A DNA stretch of 64,000 nt from Segatella oris (GTDB lineage Bacteria > Bacteroidota > Bacteroidia > Bacteroidales > Bacteroidaceae): the NCBI RefSeq assembly GCF_900637655.1, contig NZ_LR134384.1, positions 2,294,001-2,358,000 of the forward strand. Direction: 5' to 3'. Positions 56,873-64,000 of the stretch are shown piece after piece. Below the pieces are notes generated by a model. It did no database searches, had not been told where the DNA came from, and saw only the letters and a list, made by a program, of their open reading frames with translations. Each line of letters starts with the position of its first letter. Positions within the stretch are counted from its first letter, which is position 1. A program made the translations under genes and the position numbers.

Positions 56873-56880
56873 TATCTTTG
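56873..56880 (+). promoter_or_regulatory. -7 promoter box for the BamE/DUF4476-like gene
   Basis: TATCTTTG, 22 bases before the ATG at 56903. A second candidate, TATTTTTG, lies at 56806-56813. Confidence 0.55.
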
Positions 56881-56902
56881 TAAAACATAAAATCATTAGA
56901 CT

Positions 56903-57559
56903 ATGAAACGAAAACTACAGATTTTAGCATTGATGTTCACACTCTTACTGACGGCTTTCAGCATGGAGGCTACGGCAAAAGACAAGCGAACCGTTGAACG
57001 AGGAATGACAAAACAGGAAGTGATGAGCATTCTCGGCACCCCGAAAGCCTCAAGTTTTAACCAGACAGGAACACGTTGGGAATACATCAAAAGCAAGTTG
57101 TTGGATCCCTACGATGTATATGTGCGCATCGAATTTGACAACCGCGACCGCGTTGTCAACTATCAGGAGACCATTATCCCAAGGCAAATGGACAATCAAA
57201 ACAACACGATCATCGGCAACCCTACTGATGAATTCCGCCGTCCCTACCCCGGTTTCTACGATGATTGTCTAAGTGAAAACGAGTTTACTATACTCTACGA
57301 CCGAATGAACAAAGCAAACTTCGACGACAACAGAATGGCACTCCTTGAAGTGGCCTGCTTGAGAAGTCTTTTCACTTGCCGTCAAAGTGCGCAATTATTG
57401 AAGTTGTTTTCATTCAGCGATGGCAAGTTGAAAGCTCTCCGTTTCATGGCCCGACAGATTGTAGATCCACAGAATGCCTACGTCATCTATCAGAGTTTCA
57501 CTTTCGACAGCGATAAAGATAAGGCGGCAAGAATTATGCATGAGATGCAGATGCGATAA
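56903..57559 (+). CDS. Secreted protein with BamE-like and DUF4476-like domains
   Basis: A 218-residue protein with a signal peptide (cut near MEATAK, about 25). The N-terminal part has the BamE/SmpA signature MTKQEVMSILGTPKASSFNQTGTRWEYI; the C-terminal half (about 125-215) has the DUF4476 pattern of helices (NEFTILYDRMNKANFDDNRM, LKLFSFSDGKLKALRFMARQI). No lipobox Cys is evident, unlike classic BamE. It may act in envelope assembly; this is inference from the domain. Confidence 0.75.
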   Translation: MKRKLQILALMFTLLLTAFSMEATAKDKRTVERGMTKQEVMSILGTPKASSFNQTGTRWEYIKSKLLDPYDVYVRIEFDNRDRVVNYQETIIPRQMDNQNNTIIGNPTDEFRRPYPGFYDDCLSENEFTILYDRMNKANFDDNRMALLEVACLRSLFTCRQSAQLLKLFSFSDGKLKALRFMARQIVDPQNAYVIYQSFTFDSDKDKAARIMHEMQMR

Positions 57560-57904
57560 AGAATGATGCATGATGAAAGCCTGATGAATTTTCAAGTCCC
57601 CAGAAACAATTTCAAAACTCAAAATCAACTGGCAATCAACTACTTACAAATAGCATTCTGATTTGCGTCAAGTTAGCGTGTAATCTGCATCAAATCATCA
57701 TGCCATCTGCGTCAAGTTACGCGCTGACTTGACGCAAATCAGAAACTAAAGTAATGCACATTGAAAAACGATATCATTCACACTGCTTTTTCATCTCAAA
57801 AACACAGCCTTGCTTTTCCCAACAAAACGCAAATGAAAACCATATGAAATGTCTGACAGAAACGTAGGGAAAGAAAGGCGAGACACAAGCTCATCGCCTG
57901 TTGG
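57560..57904. other. Gene-free stretch with a repeat cluster
   Basis: This 345-base convergent intergenic region contains the inverted and direct GCGTCAA repeats described at 57658-57742 and otherwise nothing I can name. Confidence 0.6.
57658..57742. repeat. GCGTCAAGTT inverted/direct repeat element
   Basis: A perfect 16-bp inverted repeat, ctgatttgcgtcaagt (57658-57673) and acttgacgcaaatcag (57727-57742), encloses a second direct copy gcgtcaagtta (57709-57719) and a degenerate one, ctgcatcaaatca (about 57685-57697). It lies between convergent genes. It resembles REP-type intergenic repeats and may act as a bidirectional terminator. Confidence 0.8.
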
Positions 57905-58195
57905 TCAATAGAACTTGATGTCGCTGATGATGAAGCTTCCCACCTGACTGTTAAGCCGTTGCACCAACTTTTGACGCATCATGCTGAGATCCTGGCGTAA
58001 AGCGGGATTGAGTATCTTTATAAACAGCGTCTGATTCTTAATGAACTTATCACCTGTATAACGGGCTACCGTGGGACCAACCACCGCATCCCATGACTCA
58101 ATCAACCGCTTCTGCAGGAGCGGAGTCTCAAATCCTTCCTTGCGAAGTACGGTCTGAAGGATATCAGCCAATGATTTTACGTCGCGCTTGAACAT
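57905..58195 (-). CDS. DUF721 (DciA-like) protein
   Basis: A 96-residue protein with the DUF721 pattern (LQKRLIESWDAVVGPTVARYT, LFIKILNPALRQDLSMMRQKLVQRLN). DciA relatives load the replicative helicase. It overlaps the recF stop by one base, and the recF-DUF721 pair is widespread, which supports a DNA replication/repair role. Confidence 0.85.
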   Translation of the reverse strand: MFKRDVKSLADILQTVLRKEGFETPLLQKRLIESWDAVVGPTVARYTGDKFIKNQTLFIKILNPALRQDLSMMRQKLVQRLNSQVGSFIISDIKFY

Positions 58196-59295
58196 CAGTC
58201 TTTCAATTCAATTTCACCCTTGTTGACCGAGAAAAGCCTGTAATCGAAGTCGCCATTAGCAAGAATTCGGTCAAGATGATCACGGTTGGTGTCGGTAATA
58301 AAGATTTGTCCGAACCCCTCTCCCCCCACAAGTTGCACAATCTGTTCAACGCGGTCGGCATCAAGTTTGTCGAAGATATCGTCGAGAAGCAGCAGCGGAG
58401 TACTGTTCGAAGTATGGCGAAGGAAATCGAATTGTGCCAGTTTCAAGGCCAAAGCATAAGTCTTGTGCTGTCCCTGACTGCCCTCTCTCTTCATCTGATA
58501 ACCATCAAGAAGCATCTCAAGATCATCACGATGCACGCCATGAAGTGAGTAGCCCACTGCCCTGTCTTTATAGCGGTCGCGCTGTATGATATCGAGCAGT
58601 GAGCCGCGCTGTCCATGCGAAACATAATTCAAGGAAACCGTTTCATGGTCACCGGAAATATGACTGTAGATGTTCTGAAACACCGGAACAAGTCGCTTAA
58701 CGAAAGTATCACGCTTCTGATAGATAACTTCTCCGTTCGTCGCCATTTGCTCTTCCCATATCTCAAGCAGTGCTTTGTCGGGCTCATCCTCCATTTTCAA
58801 CAACGCATTACGCTGCTGCAAAGCCTTGTTATAGGCTGAAAGAGCCTCAATATAAGCATGGTCATACTGGGAAATCACAAGGTCGAGAAGGCGTCTGCGC
58901 TCCTCACTTCCTCCCTCAATCAAAACAGAATCCGAGGGCGAAGCAAACACAAGCGGTATCAAACCGATGTGCTGTGACAGTCGGCGATACTCCTTTTTGT
59001 TGCGCTTGAAGTGTTTCTTTGTGCCACGCTTCATACCGCAATAGATCTGCTCTTCCTCTCCTTCATCCGTTGTATAGTTGCCTTCAAGCACCAGGAAATC
59101 CTGATTATGCATGATTACTTGCGAGTCAATGGGATTGAAAGCACTGCGACAAAACGAGAGATAATGCACTGCATCAAGCACGTTTGTCTTGCCAACTCCA
59201 TTGCTTCCTATAAAGCAGTTGAGTTTCGGAGACAATGAAATTGTTGCCTCACGGATATTCTTATAATTGAGGATTGAAAGTCTATTGAGTATCAT
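58195..59295 (-). CDS. recF: DNA replication/repair protein RecF
   Basis: A 366-residue SMC-type ATPase. Walker A is GSNGVGKTNVLDA (about 32-44), the signature region is EGGSEERRRLLDLVIS, and Walker B is TPLLLLDDIFDKLDADR. RecF helps load RecA at single-strand gaps. The ATG at 59295 lies just after a minus-strand promoter box. It is transcribed with the DUF721 gene. Confidence 0.95.
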   Translation of the reverse strand: MILNRLSILNYKNIREATISLSPKLNCFIGSNGVGKTNVLDAVHYLSFCRSAFNPIDSQVIMHNQDFLVLEGNYTTDEGEEEQIYCGMKRGTKKHFKRNKKEYRRLSQHIGLIPLVFASPSDSVLIEGGSEERRRLLDLVISQYDHAYIEALSAYNKALQQRNALLKMEDEPDKALLEIWEEQMATNGEVIYQKRDTFVKRLVPVFQNIYSHISGDHETVSLNYVSHGQRGSLLDIIQRDRYKDRAVGYSLHGVHRDDLEMLLDGYQMKREGSQGQHKTYALALKLAQFDFLRHTSNSTPLLLLDDIFDKLDADRVEQIVQLVGGEGFGQIFITDTNRDHLDRILANGDFDYRLFSVNKGEIELKD

Positions 59296-59306
59296 AATCT
59301 TGCTTG

Positions 59307-59314
59307 CAAAGTTA
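59307..59314 (-). promoter_or_regulatory. -7 promoter box for recF
   Basis: Minus-strand TAACTTTG, 11 bases before the recF ATG; the leader is very short. Confidence 0.6.
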
Positions 59315-59377
59315 CCGTTTAATAGCTGAAAAACGAAAAAAAGAATGAATAAATTTCAATATGTGAGAATATTTACG

Positions 59378-59385
59378 TAATTTTG
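59378..59385 (+). promoter_or_regulatory. -7 promoter box for the TPR/ribH transcript
   Basis: TAATTTTG, giving a leader of about 68 bases before the ATG at 59459. Confidence 0.6.
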
Positions 59386-59458
59386 CGACGGTCTATGCCT
59401 CCCTATAAAAGGGAAGAAACACCGCAATTTGAGAAATAAATAAAAACAACAAATAACA

Positions 59459-60157
59459 ATGGCAAACAAAAATGAACAGGGAGTGCTCGACAATGAGACT
59501 CTCATCAAGTCGGAAGCTTTCTTTGATAAGAATAAGAAAGCTATCATCATTGCTGTCTTAGCAATTATCATTATTGTAGTAGGTGGCTTCCTTTACAAGG
59601 CTTATGTGGCTGAACCACGCGAAGAAAAGGCCAGCACTGAACTTGCAAAAGGCCAGGAATACTTCAATGCTGAACAGTTTGACAAGGCTCTTAACGGTGA
59701 TGGTGCAGGCTTTACCGGCTTATTAAACATCATCAACAACTATGGAAGTACTGATGCTGCCAATTTAGCGAACCTCTATACCGGCCTCTGTTATGCCAAC
59801 TTAAATAAATGGAACGAAGCTGTGAAGTATCTTGATGAATACTCTCCTGCTGATGATGCCATGGTAAGTCCGGCTGCCGTAGCAGCTCTCGGCAATGCCT
59901 ATGCACATGTTAATCAGTTGGACAAGGCTGTCGACAACCTCAAGAAAGCAGCTGACATGGCTGACAGTGAGGGCAGAGACGGCGTCAACAACTCGCTTTC
60001 TCCTACTTTCCGCCTCCAAGCTGCAATCCTTTTGGAGAGCCAAGGAAAGAAAGATGATGCACTGAAAATATATCAGGACATCAAGAAGAAGTACGTAAAC
60101 TCTGCGCTTGTTCAGAGCCAGGAGATTGACAAGTACATTGAAAGAGCATCAAGATAA
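59459..60157 (+). CDS. TPR protein with N-terminal membrane anchor
   Basis: A 232-residue protein with one membrane helix (about 28-48) and several tetratricopeptide-type helical repeats (about 55-225, for example [21 protein letters not shown] and [20 protein letters not shown]). The layout resembles YfgM-like periplasmic TPR proteins. It may scaffold envelope proteins. ribH starts one base after its stop. Confidence 0.85.
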   Translation: MANKNEQGVLDNETLIKSEAFFDKNKKAIIIAVLAIIIIVVGGFLYKAYVAEPREEKASTELAKGQEYFNAEQFDKALNGDGAGFTGLLNIINNYGSTDAANLANLYTGLCYANLNKWNEAVKYLDEYSPADDAMVSPAAVAALGNAYAHVNQLDKAVDNLKKAADMADSEGRDGVNNSLSPTFRLQAAILLESQGKKDDALKIYQDIKKKYVNSALVQSQEIDKYIERASR

Positions 60158-60158
60158 C

Positions 60159-60635
60159 ATGGCAACTGAATTACATCATCTGTCTGATTACGATGTCAAC
60201 ACGGTGCCTGATGCAAGCAACATGTGTTTCGGTATCGTGGTGGCCGAATGGAATCCGGAGATTACTGATGCCTTGCTTGACGGTGCAATGACAACACTGA
60301 AGAAGCACGGGACACTCCCGGAGAACATCCATGTGAAGACAGTTCCGGGAAGTTTTGAACTTATCTACGGTGCACATCAAATGGTGTTGCATGGTGGTTA
60401 TGATGCAGTCATTATCTTAGGAAGTGTTATTCGTGGTGAAACTCCACATTTCGACTATATCTGTCAAGGTGTAACCGAAGGCATTGCACGCCTGAATGCC
60501 ACGCAGGAAATCCCTGTTATCTATGGTCTTCTGACCACCAACGACCTGCAACAAGCACAGGATCGCAGTGGCGGAAGACTGGGAAACAAAGGCGATGAAT
60601 GTGCTGTTGTCGCAATAAAAATGGCTAAGTTCTAA
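60159..60635 (+). CDS. ribH: 6,7-dimethyl-8-ribityllumazine synthase
   Basis: A 158-residue enzyme of riboflavin synthesis. The ATG at 60159 follows the TPR stop. Family motifs: [46 protein letters not shown] (with the catalytic His region) and [19 protein letters not shown]. It condenses ribitylaminouracil with a four-carbon phosphate. The product supplies the flavins that ApbE-type enzymes use. Confidence 0.94.
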   Translation: MATELHHLSDYDVNTVPDASNMCFGIVVAEWNPEITDALLDGAMTTLKKHGTLPENIHVKTVPGSFELIYGAHQMVLHGGYDAVIILGSVIRGETPHFDYICQGVTEGIARLNATQEIPVIYGLLTTNDLQQAQDRSGGRLGNKGDECAVVAIKMAKF

Positions 60636-60643
60636 GCAATAAG

Positions 60644-61024
60644 ATGAAACTGCACCAATTGTTACAAGCTTATGAGTTCGATGAACTCATGCCGGTAATC
60701 AACGAAATGTTTCCCGGTACGGCCAAATATCGTGCACCTTTGAAGGTCGCTTACGACATCATGGTCGGTATGCGCCCTGTTTCTTCGAGCAAAAGTATTC
60801 GCTATAAGCTCATCAAAGGCAAGGGAGAAGAACAGTATATGGGGGCCGAAGATGCCAATTTTAATGGCACTTGGGAAGTTATTCTCGGCAAAGAAGTTTC
60901 TCGCGAGAAAGGAGTTGACCTCAGTGATGTAGAGATTTTAGCCAACTGTTTAGTCAACATGTGTTTCATCAGCAAGTATCCTCGCCCGTTTGAGGAAGCA
61001 CACAAGGCGCTCTTGAAAGAATAA
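60644..61024 (+). CDS. Conserved hypothetical protein downstream of ribH
   Basis: A 126-residue soluble protein that I do not recognise at the function level. It starts MKLHQLLQAYEFDELMPVIN and has mixed alpha/beta composition with no signal peptide or metal motif. It is eight bases after ribH and ends at a strong terminator, so it is in the TPR-ribH operon. Confidence 0.7.
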   Translation: MKLHQLLQAYEFDELMPVINEMFPGTAKYRAPLKVAYDIMVGMRPVSSSKSIRYKLIKGKGEEQYMGAEDANFNGTWEVILGKEVSREKGVDLSDVEILANCLVNMCFISKYPRPFEEAHKALLKE

Positions 61025-61048
61025 AACGAACATTATCTACATAGAAAA

Positions 61049-61083
61049 AGAGATGAAAGTCGATGCTTTCATCTCTTTTTTTG
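61049..61083 (+). terminator. Rho-independent terminator of the TPR-ribH operon
   Basis: Perfect 11-bp arms agagatgaaag (61049-61059) and ctttcatctct (61066-61076), followed by seven T. Confidence 0.9.
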
Positions 61084-61151
61084 CTGTTATACCCCACTCA
61101 ACGGACTATAAAACATCAGAACAAATCTAAAACCTTATAGCTTAAGAAACA

Positions 61152-61190
61152 GAAAGACAGCATCCGCTCTTGGGCAAAATGCTGTCTTTC
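61152..61190 (-). terminator. Terminator downstream of ferritin
   Basis: Perfect 12-bp arms gaaagacagcat (61152-61163) and atgctgtctttc (61179-61190). On the minus strand it is followed by tgtttctt. A smaller stem (gggc...gccc, about 61201-61219) lies between it and the ferritin stop. Confidence 0.75.
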
Positions 61191-61231
61191 AACTATCTTT
61201 CGGGCATCCAAAAAGCCCGACTGTTCATTGC

Positions 61232-61717
61232 TTAGTCCTGGCGACGGCCATACTGTTCATCAAGATTGAACAGAGAACTATCACCCATTCGCTTAATACG
61301 GTCTACGATTCCGCTTGCTGTAGCCTCTTCATCTACCTGCTCACGAACAAACTGCCAGAGGAAATCCTGTGTTGCATTATCTCCCTCTTTCTGTGCTTGA
61401 GCGAGCAAGTTATTAATGCTTTCACTGATCTTACACTCGTGGGCATAAGCATCTTCGAATGCATTGAGGGGACTTTCCCATGTTTTCTTCACGGCTTCAA
61501 TAGTGTTCACCTCAGCCGTTCCACCACGTTTAATGATGAAACTTGCCATTTGATAGGCGTGATCCATTTCCTCTGCACTCTGCTTTTTCATCCAAGTAGA
61601 GAAGCCATTATAGCCTTCTTTCTCGAAATAGAAAGACATTGAAAGATACAAGTTGGCTGAATAAATCTCGCAGACAATCTGATTGTTGAGTGCTTTCTCA
61701 AGTGAATTTGAAATCAT
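61232..61717 (-). CDS. ftnA: Non-heme ferritin
   Basis: A 161-residue four-helix ferritin. Ferroxidase-site residues are visible in NQIVCEIYSANLYLSMSFYFE (Glu), KQSAEEMDHAYQM (Glu-Glu..His) and QEFVREQVDEEATA-type QFVREQVDEEATAS (Gln/Glu). It stores iron as a 24-mer shell. It has its own promoter and terminator. Confidence 0.94.
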   Translation of the reverse strand: MISNSLEKALNNQIVCEIYSANLYLSMSFYFEKEGYNGFSTWMKKQSAEEMDHAYQMASFIIKRGGTAEVNTIEAVKKTWESPLNAFEDAYAHECKISESINNLLAQAQKEGDNATQDFLWQFVREQVDEEATASGIVDRIKRMGDSSLFNLDEQYGRRQD

Positions 61718-61748
61718 AATCTATATTTTTAAATGTTATCTGATGAGA

Positions 61749-61756
61749 CAAAGATA
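61749..61756 (-). promoter_or_regulatory. -7 promoter box for ferritin
   Basis: Minus-strand TATCTTTG, 31 bases before the ATG at 61717. Confidence 0.6.
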
Positions 61757-61830
61757 CATAAAAAACAGGTATCTTATGCTCAACAAACCATTTCTTAGCT
61801 TTTTTTATCTATTCACTACGCTCTTTATTC

Positions 61831-62415
61831 CTACATTCCTTCTTTCTCTGCAAGGTCGACTTCCGAAGCCTCATCACTTCCTGTGTCAAGCTGAGTGTCC
61901 TTGGATATGGTTATTCTACCCTGACGTGACACCTTCATCAGCAATGGGATATACTCATCACTCATTTTATCCGGAGAGCCAACACTTGCTGCAAACAAGA
62001 GATTATTGCCCTCGGCACGGTCAAGAACAATGCCTACGAGAGCACCGTTTGCATAGGTTTTCCCTACGTAGGAACTGAAATCAGACTTCGTAAACGTACG
62101 GTTGAAGAACTCGCTACCGTCAGCGCGCAGAATACGTACAGTAATCCGGTTGTCATAATACTTAGTATCGCCATCGGCTATAACCGGTAATGAAGGGTCA
62201 GCCACACGCTTTGTCTCAACCGTGTAGACTGTTCCTAACCATTCAACCTTACGGCTTTGTGCATAATCACCGGTCTTCATAATCTGGCGATGCGCTGCAG
62301 CTACGGGCTTTTTAGTAATGATAATGCCCGTATTCTTCTTCTCCTTGCAACTCGTCAAGATAAGCACGGCAACGCAAAACAACAATAAACTATAATATTT
62401 TTTCATCTCTTTCAT
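61831..62415 (-). CDS. DUF4738-like lipoprotein
   Basis: A 194-residue predicted lipoprotein (LILTSCKEKK, Cys about 23). A second ATG three codons in (62406) is an equally good start. The mature part is beta-rich (YDNRITVRILRADGSEFFNRTF, ANGALVGIVLDRAEGNNLLFAASVG), like the DUF4738 family of Bacteroidales. The C-terminal tail is acidic. Function unknown. Confidence 0.75.
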   Translation of the reverse strand: MKEMKKYYSLLLFCVAVLILTSCKEKKNTGIIITKKPVAAAHRQIMKTGDYAQSRKVEWLGTVYTVETKRVADPSLPVIADGDTKYYDNRITVRILRADGSEFFNRTFTKSDFSSYVGKTYANGALVGIVLDRAEGNNLLFAASVGSPDKMSDEYIPLLMKVSRQGRITISKDTQLDTGSDEASEVDLAEKEGM

Positions 62416-62429
62416 TTTTCATTATGATG

Positions 62430-62437
62430 CAAAGATA
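62430..62437 (-). promoter_or_regulatory. -7 promoter box for the DUF4738-like gene
   Basis: Minus-strand TATCTTTG, 14 bases before the ATG at 62415. Confidence 0.6.
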
Positions 62438-62547
62438 GTGTAATTCTGCCAAATAACAAAGGGAAATAAATGTTTTACAAACTTATCACTACAAATAAAT
62501 AAACCATGAAAAAATGCTGGAAAAATGAATATGGTGCATTTTTTTAT

Positions 62548-62555
62548 TATCTTTG
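62548..62555 (+). promoter_or_regulatory. -7 promoter box for the DUF4230 pair
   Basis: TATCTTTG, 24 bases before the ATG at 62580. Confidence 0.6.
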
Positions 62556-62579
62556 CAGTATCTAAACTCCAACTGATTA

Positions 62580-63254
62580 ATGAAAAATAAACAGTTCATC
62601 TATACTCTCCTGCTACTCCTATTCATGCTTTCAGGCTGCAAAAAAGGTAAGCAGGAACAGACGCAAAAGGCCATTGATACCATTCCAATGCTTATCAATG
62701 AAGTGCAAAAGTGCTCCAAACTGTACACTGTAGAATACAGACTTCACAAGATTATCACCCATAATGACCAGAAAACTATTGAAGGGAAGCTCTTCAATCA
62801 GGATATCAATATCGACATTCCTATGACAAAACGCAGGGTAGCCATACCGATGGATGCCACTGTGAAAAGCTATATTGACTTCTCAACCTTTAGTGAAAAG
62901 AACGTCAGACGCAACGGAAAGAAGATTGAAATCACGCTTCCTGACCCGCGTGTCACGTTGACAAGCACGAAGATTGACCATGAACAAGTGAGGAAGTTCG
63001 TCAACTTCACACGCTCCGACTTTACAGATGCTGAACTTTCTGACTTCGAACGCCAGGGACGTGAACAGATATTGAAAGCTGTTCCACAAACAGATATCCT
63101 TGAAAATGCCCGCATCAGTGCCACAAGGATCCTCGTTCCATTACTTCAACAGTTGGGATTTGCCGAGCAAGATATTACCATTCATTTCAGAAACGACCTG
63201 CACAGCAGTGATATCCCGACACTGATTGACAAAACATTTGAGCATGGAAAATAA
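62580..63254 (+). CDS. DUF4230 lipoprotein
   Basis: A 224-residue predicted lipoprotein (FMLSGCKKG, Cys about 20). The mature part matches DUF4230: YTVEYRLHKIITHNDQKT, RRVAIPMDATVKSYIDFSTF, KIEITLPDPRVTLTSTKIDH and a C-terminal helical ARISATRILVPLLQQLGF. Function unknown. It overlaps the following gene by 11 bases. Confidence 0.82.
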   Translation: MKNKQFIYTLLLLLFMLSGCKKGKQEQTQKAIDTIPMLINEVQKCSKLYTVEYRLHKIITHNDQKTIEGKLFNQDINIDIPMTKRRVAIPMDATVKSYIDFSTFSEKNVRRNGKKIEITLPDPRVTLTSTKIDHEQVRKFVNFTRSDFTDAELSDFERQGREQILKAVPQTDILENARISATRILVPLLQQLGFAEQDITIHFRNDLHSSDIPTLIDKTFEHGK

Positions 63255-63882
63255 GAAACAAAATACATTTTGGCACATCATCTTCAGTCGGCTGTCTGCC
63301 AAAGCCATTCTAATGATAACGCTTATCGTGGTTCTGCTGATAACGATAACCATTGCCATACGCTGGATAACAAACGGAACAAGTCTGCATATCAAGCAAA
63401 ACAAACAGATAGACCTTACTCCGACACTGATCAAAAGCATTGAAGAAATCGGCGAATGGGAGTTTCTACAGCTGACCGATGAGGAACTCATAGACACCGT
63501 GAAGCATGGTTTCTTCGGCGACAGTGAGCTTGCACGCATCTATTATGGCACCTTGAGATTAGGCATCAACCTGCATCAAGCGCCTCCTGGCTGGATAGTT
63601 CAAGACAAAGATACACTCAGATTGTCACTTCCTCCCATTCAACTGCTCGACCAGGACTTCATTGATGAAGCACGCACTAAAGCTTTCTTTGAGAGTGGAA
63701 AGTGGACAGAAGCCGACCGCAAACAGCTTTATGAACGTGCATACAGCCGCATGAAACAACGCAGCTTAACGCCTGCAAACATAGCAATCGCACAGGCTAA
63801 TGCCCGACAACAGATAGAAAACATGATGAAAAGCATGGGCTTCAAGAATGTAAAGACTGGCTTTGAAACAGACAACAAATAA
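63244..63882 (+). CDS. DUF4230 membrane-anchored protein
   Basis: A 212-residue protein from the ATG at 63244 (MENKKQNTFW), with one membrane helix (about 22-45). The soluble part is a second DUF4230-type domain: EEIGEWEFLQLTDEELIDTV, LRLGINLHQAP and the C-terminal ANARQQIENMMKSMGFKNV. Paralogous to and translationally coupled with the preceding lipoprotein, so they may act as a pair at the envelope. Confidence 0.78.
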   Translation: MENKKQNTFWHIIFSRLSAKAILMITLIVVLLITITIAIRWITNGTSLHIKQNKQIDLTPTLIKSIEEIGEWEFLQLTDEELIDTVKHGFFGDSELARIYYGTLRLGINLHQAPPGWIVQDKDTLRLSLPPIQLLDQDFIDEARTKAFFESGKWTEADRKQLYERAYSRMKQRSLTPANIAIAQANARQQIENMMKSMGFKNVKTGFETDNK

Positions 63883-63889
63883 CAAACAA

Positions 63890-63920
63890 AAGGCCCGATA
63901 ACATCACGCTATCGGGCCTT
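63890..63920 (+). terminator. Terminator after the DUF4230 pair
   Basis: Perfect 11-bp arms aaggcccgata (63890-63900) and tatcgggcctt (63910-63920), followed by ctctcac. Nothing else is seen to the window end. Confidence 0.75.
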
Positions 63921-64000
63921 CTCTCACTAAATCAACAAAATTAACTGTCTCATTTACGGGCAATTTGTAATCAAATAATTAATCTACCCAAACACAAAAA

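Overview
The window reads as a chromosome segment of a Bacteroidota bacterium of the order Bacteroidales, most likely Prevotella or a close relative. The evidence is a SusC/SusD pair with many glycoside hydrolases, repeated TAnnTTTG -7 promoter boxes, CTnDOT-type mobilization and transfer genes, and the DUF4199 / GT2 / DUF6452 / DUF6048 / ApbE gene order. The genus is an inference from overall similarity.

Bases 1-26490 form a polysaccharide-utilization locus (PUL) bounded by two nearly identical, directly repeated IS982-family elements. The left copy is cut by the window edge (1-802); the right copy is complete (25471-26490). Between them lie L-rhamnose isomerase and the RhaT symporter, SusC and SusD, a GH5 lipoprotein, a GH3 enzyme, a secreted metallophosphoesterase, a GH127-type enzyme, a GH89 enzyme, a second GH3, a GH13 and a GH78 alpha-L-rhamnosidase, then an AraC-family regulator. 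Right of the second IS982 follow a third GH3 and an esterase, and on the opposite strand a GH106 alpha-L-rhamnosidase. Together these predict outer-membrane capture and stepwise breakdown of a branched, rhamnose-containing glycan, with rhamnose imported and isomerized. No rhamnulokinase or aldolase is present.

Bases 33220-43850 are a scrapyard of mobile DNA. A 28-codon SusD tail upstream of GH106 shows that a second SusCD operon was cut by an IS4-family element. That element is cut by an IS3-family element, which also truncates a TraG/MobC coupling protein. Beyond it lies a decaying fragment of a CTnDOT-type conjugative transposon: a frameshifted relaxase, MobA, a hairpin-rich putative oriT, ParA/TraA, two DUF3408 proteins, a frameshifted TraD-like protein and two small genes on the minus strand. 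About 1.6 kb of gene-free DNA separates these from a tRNA-Thr(UGU).

Bases 43851-64000 are ordinary core chromosome: tRNA-Thr, the small SRP RNA, mutS2, then genes for glycosyl transfer, flavinylation (apbE), a Crp/Fnr regulator, M3 and S41 peptidases, dCMP deaminase, 5-formyl-THF cyclo-ligase, recF, lumazine synthase, ferritin, and several Bacteroidales lipoproteins. The tRNA/SRP pair marks the edge between mobile DNA and core.
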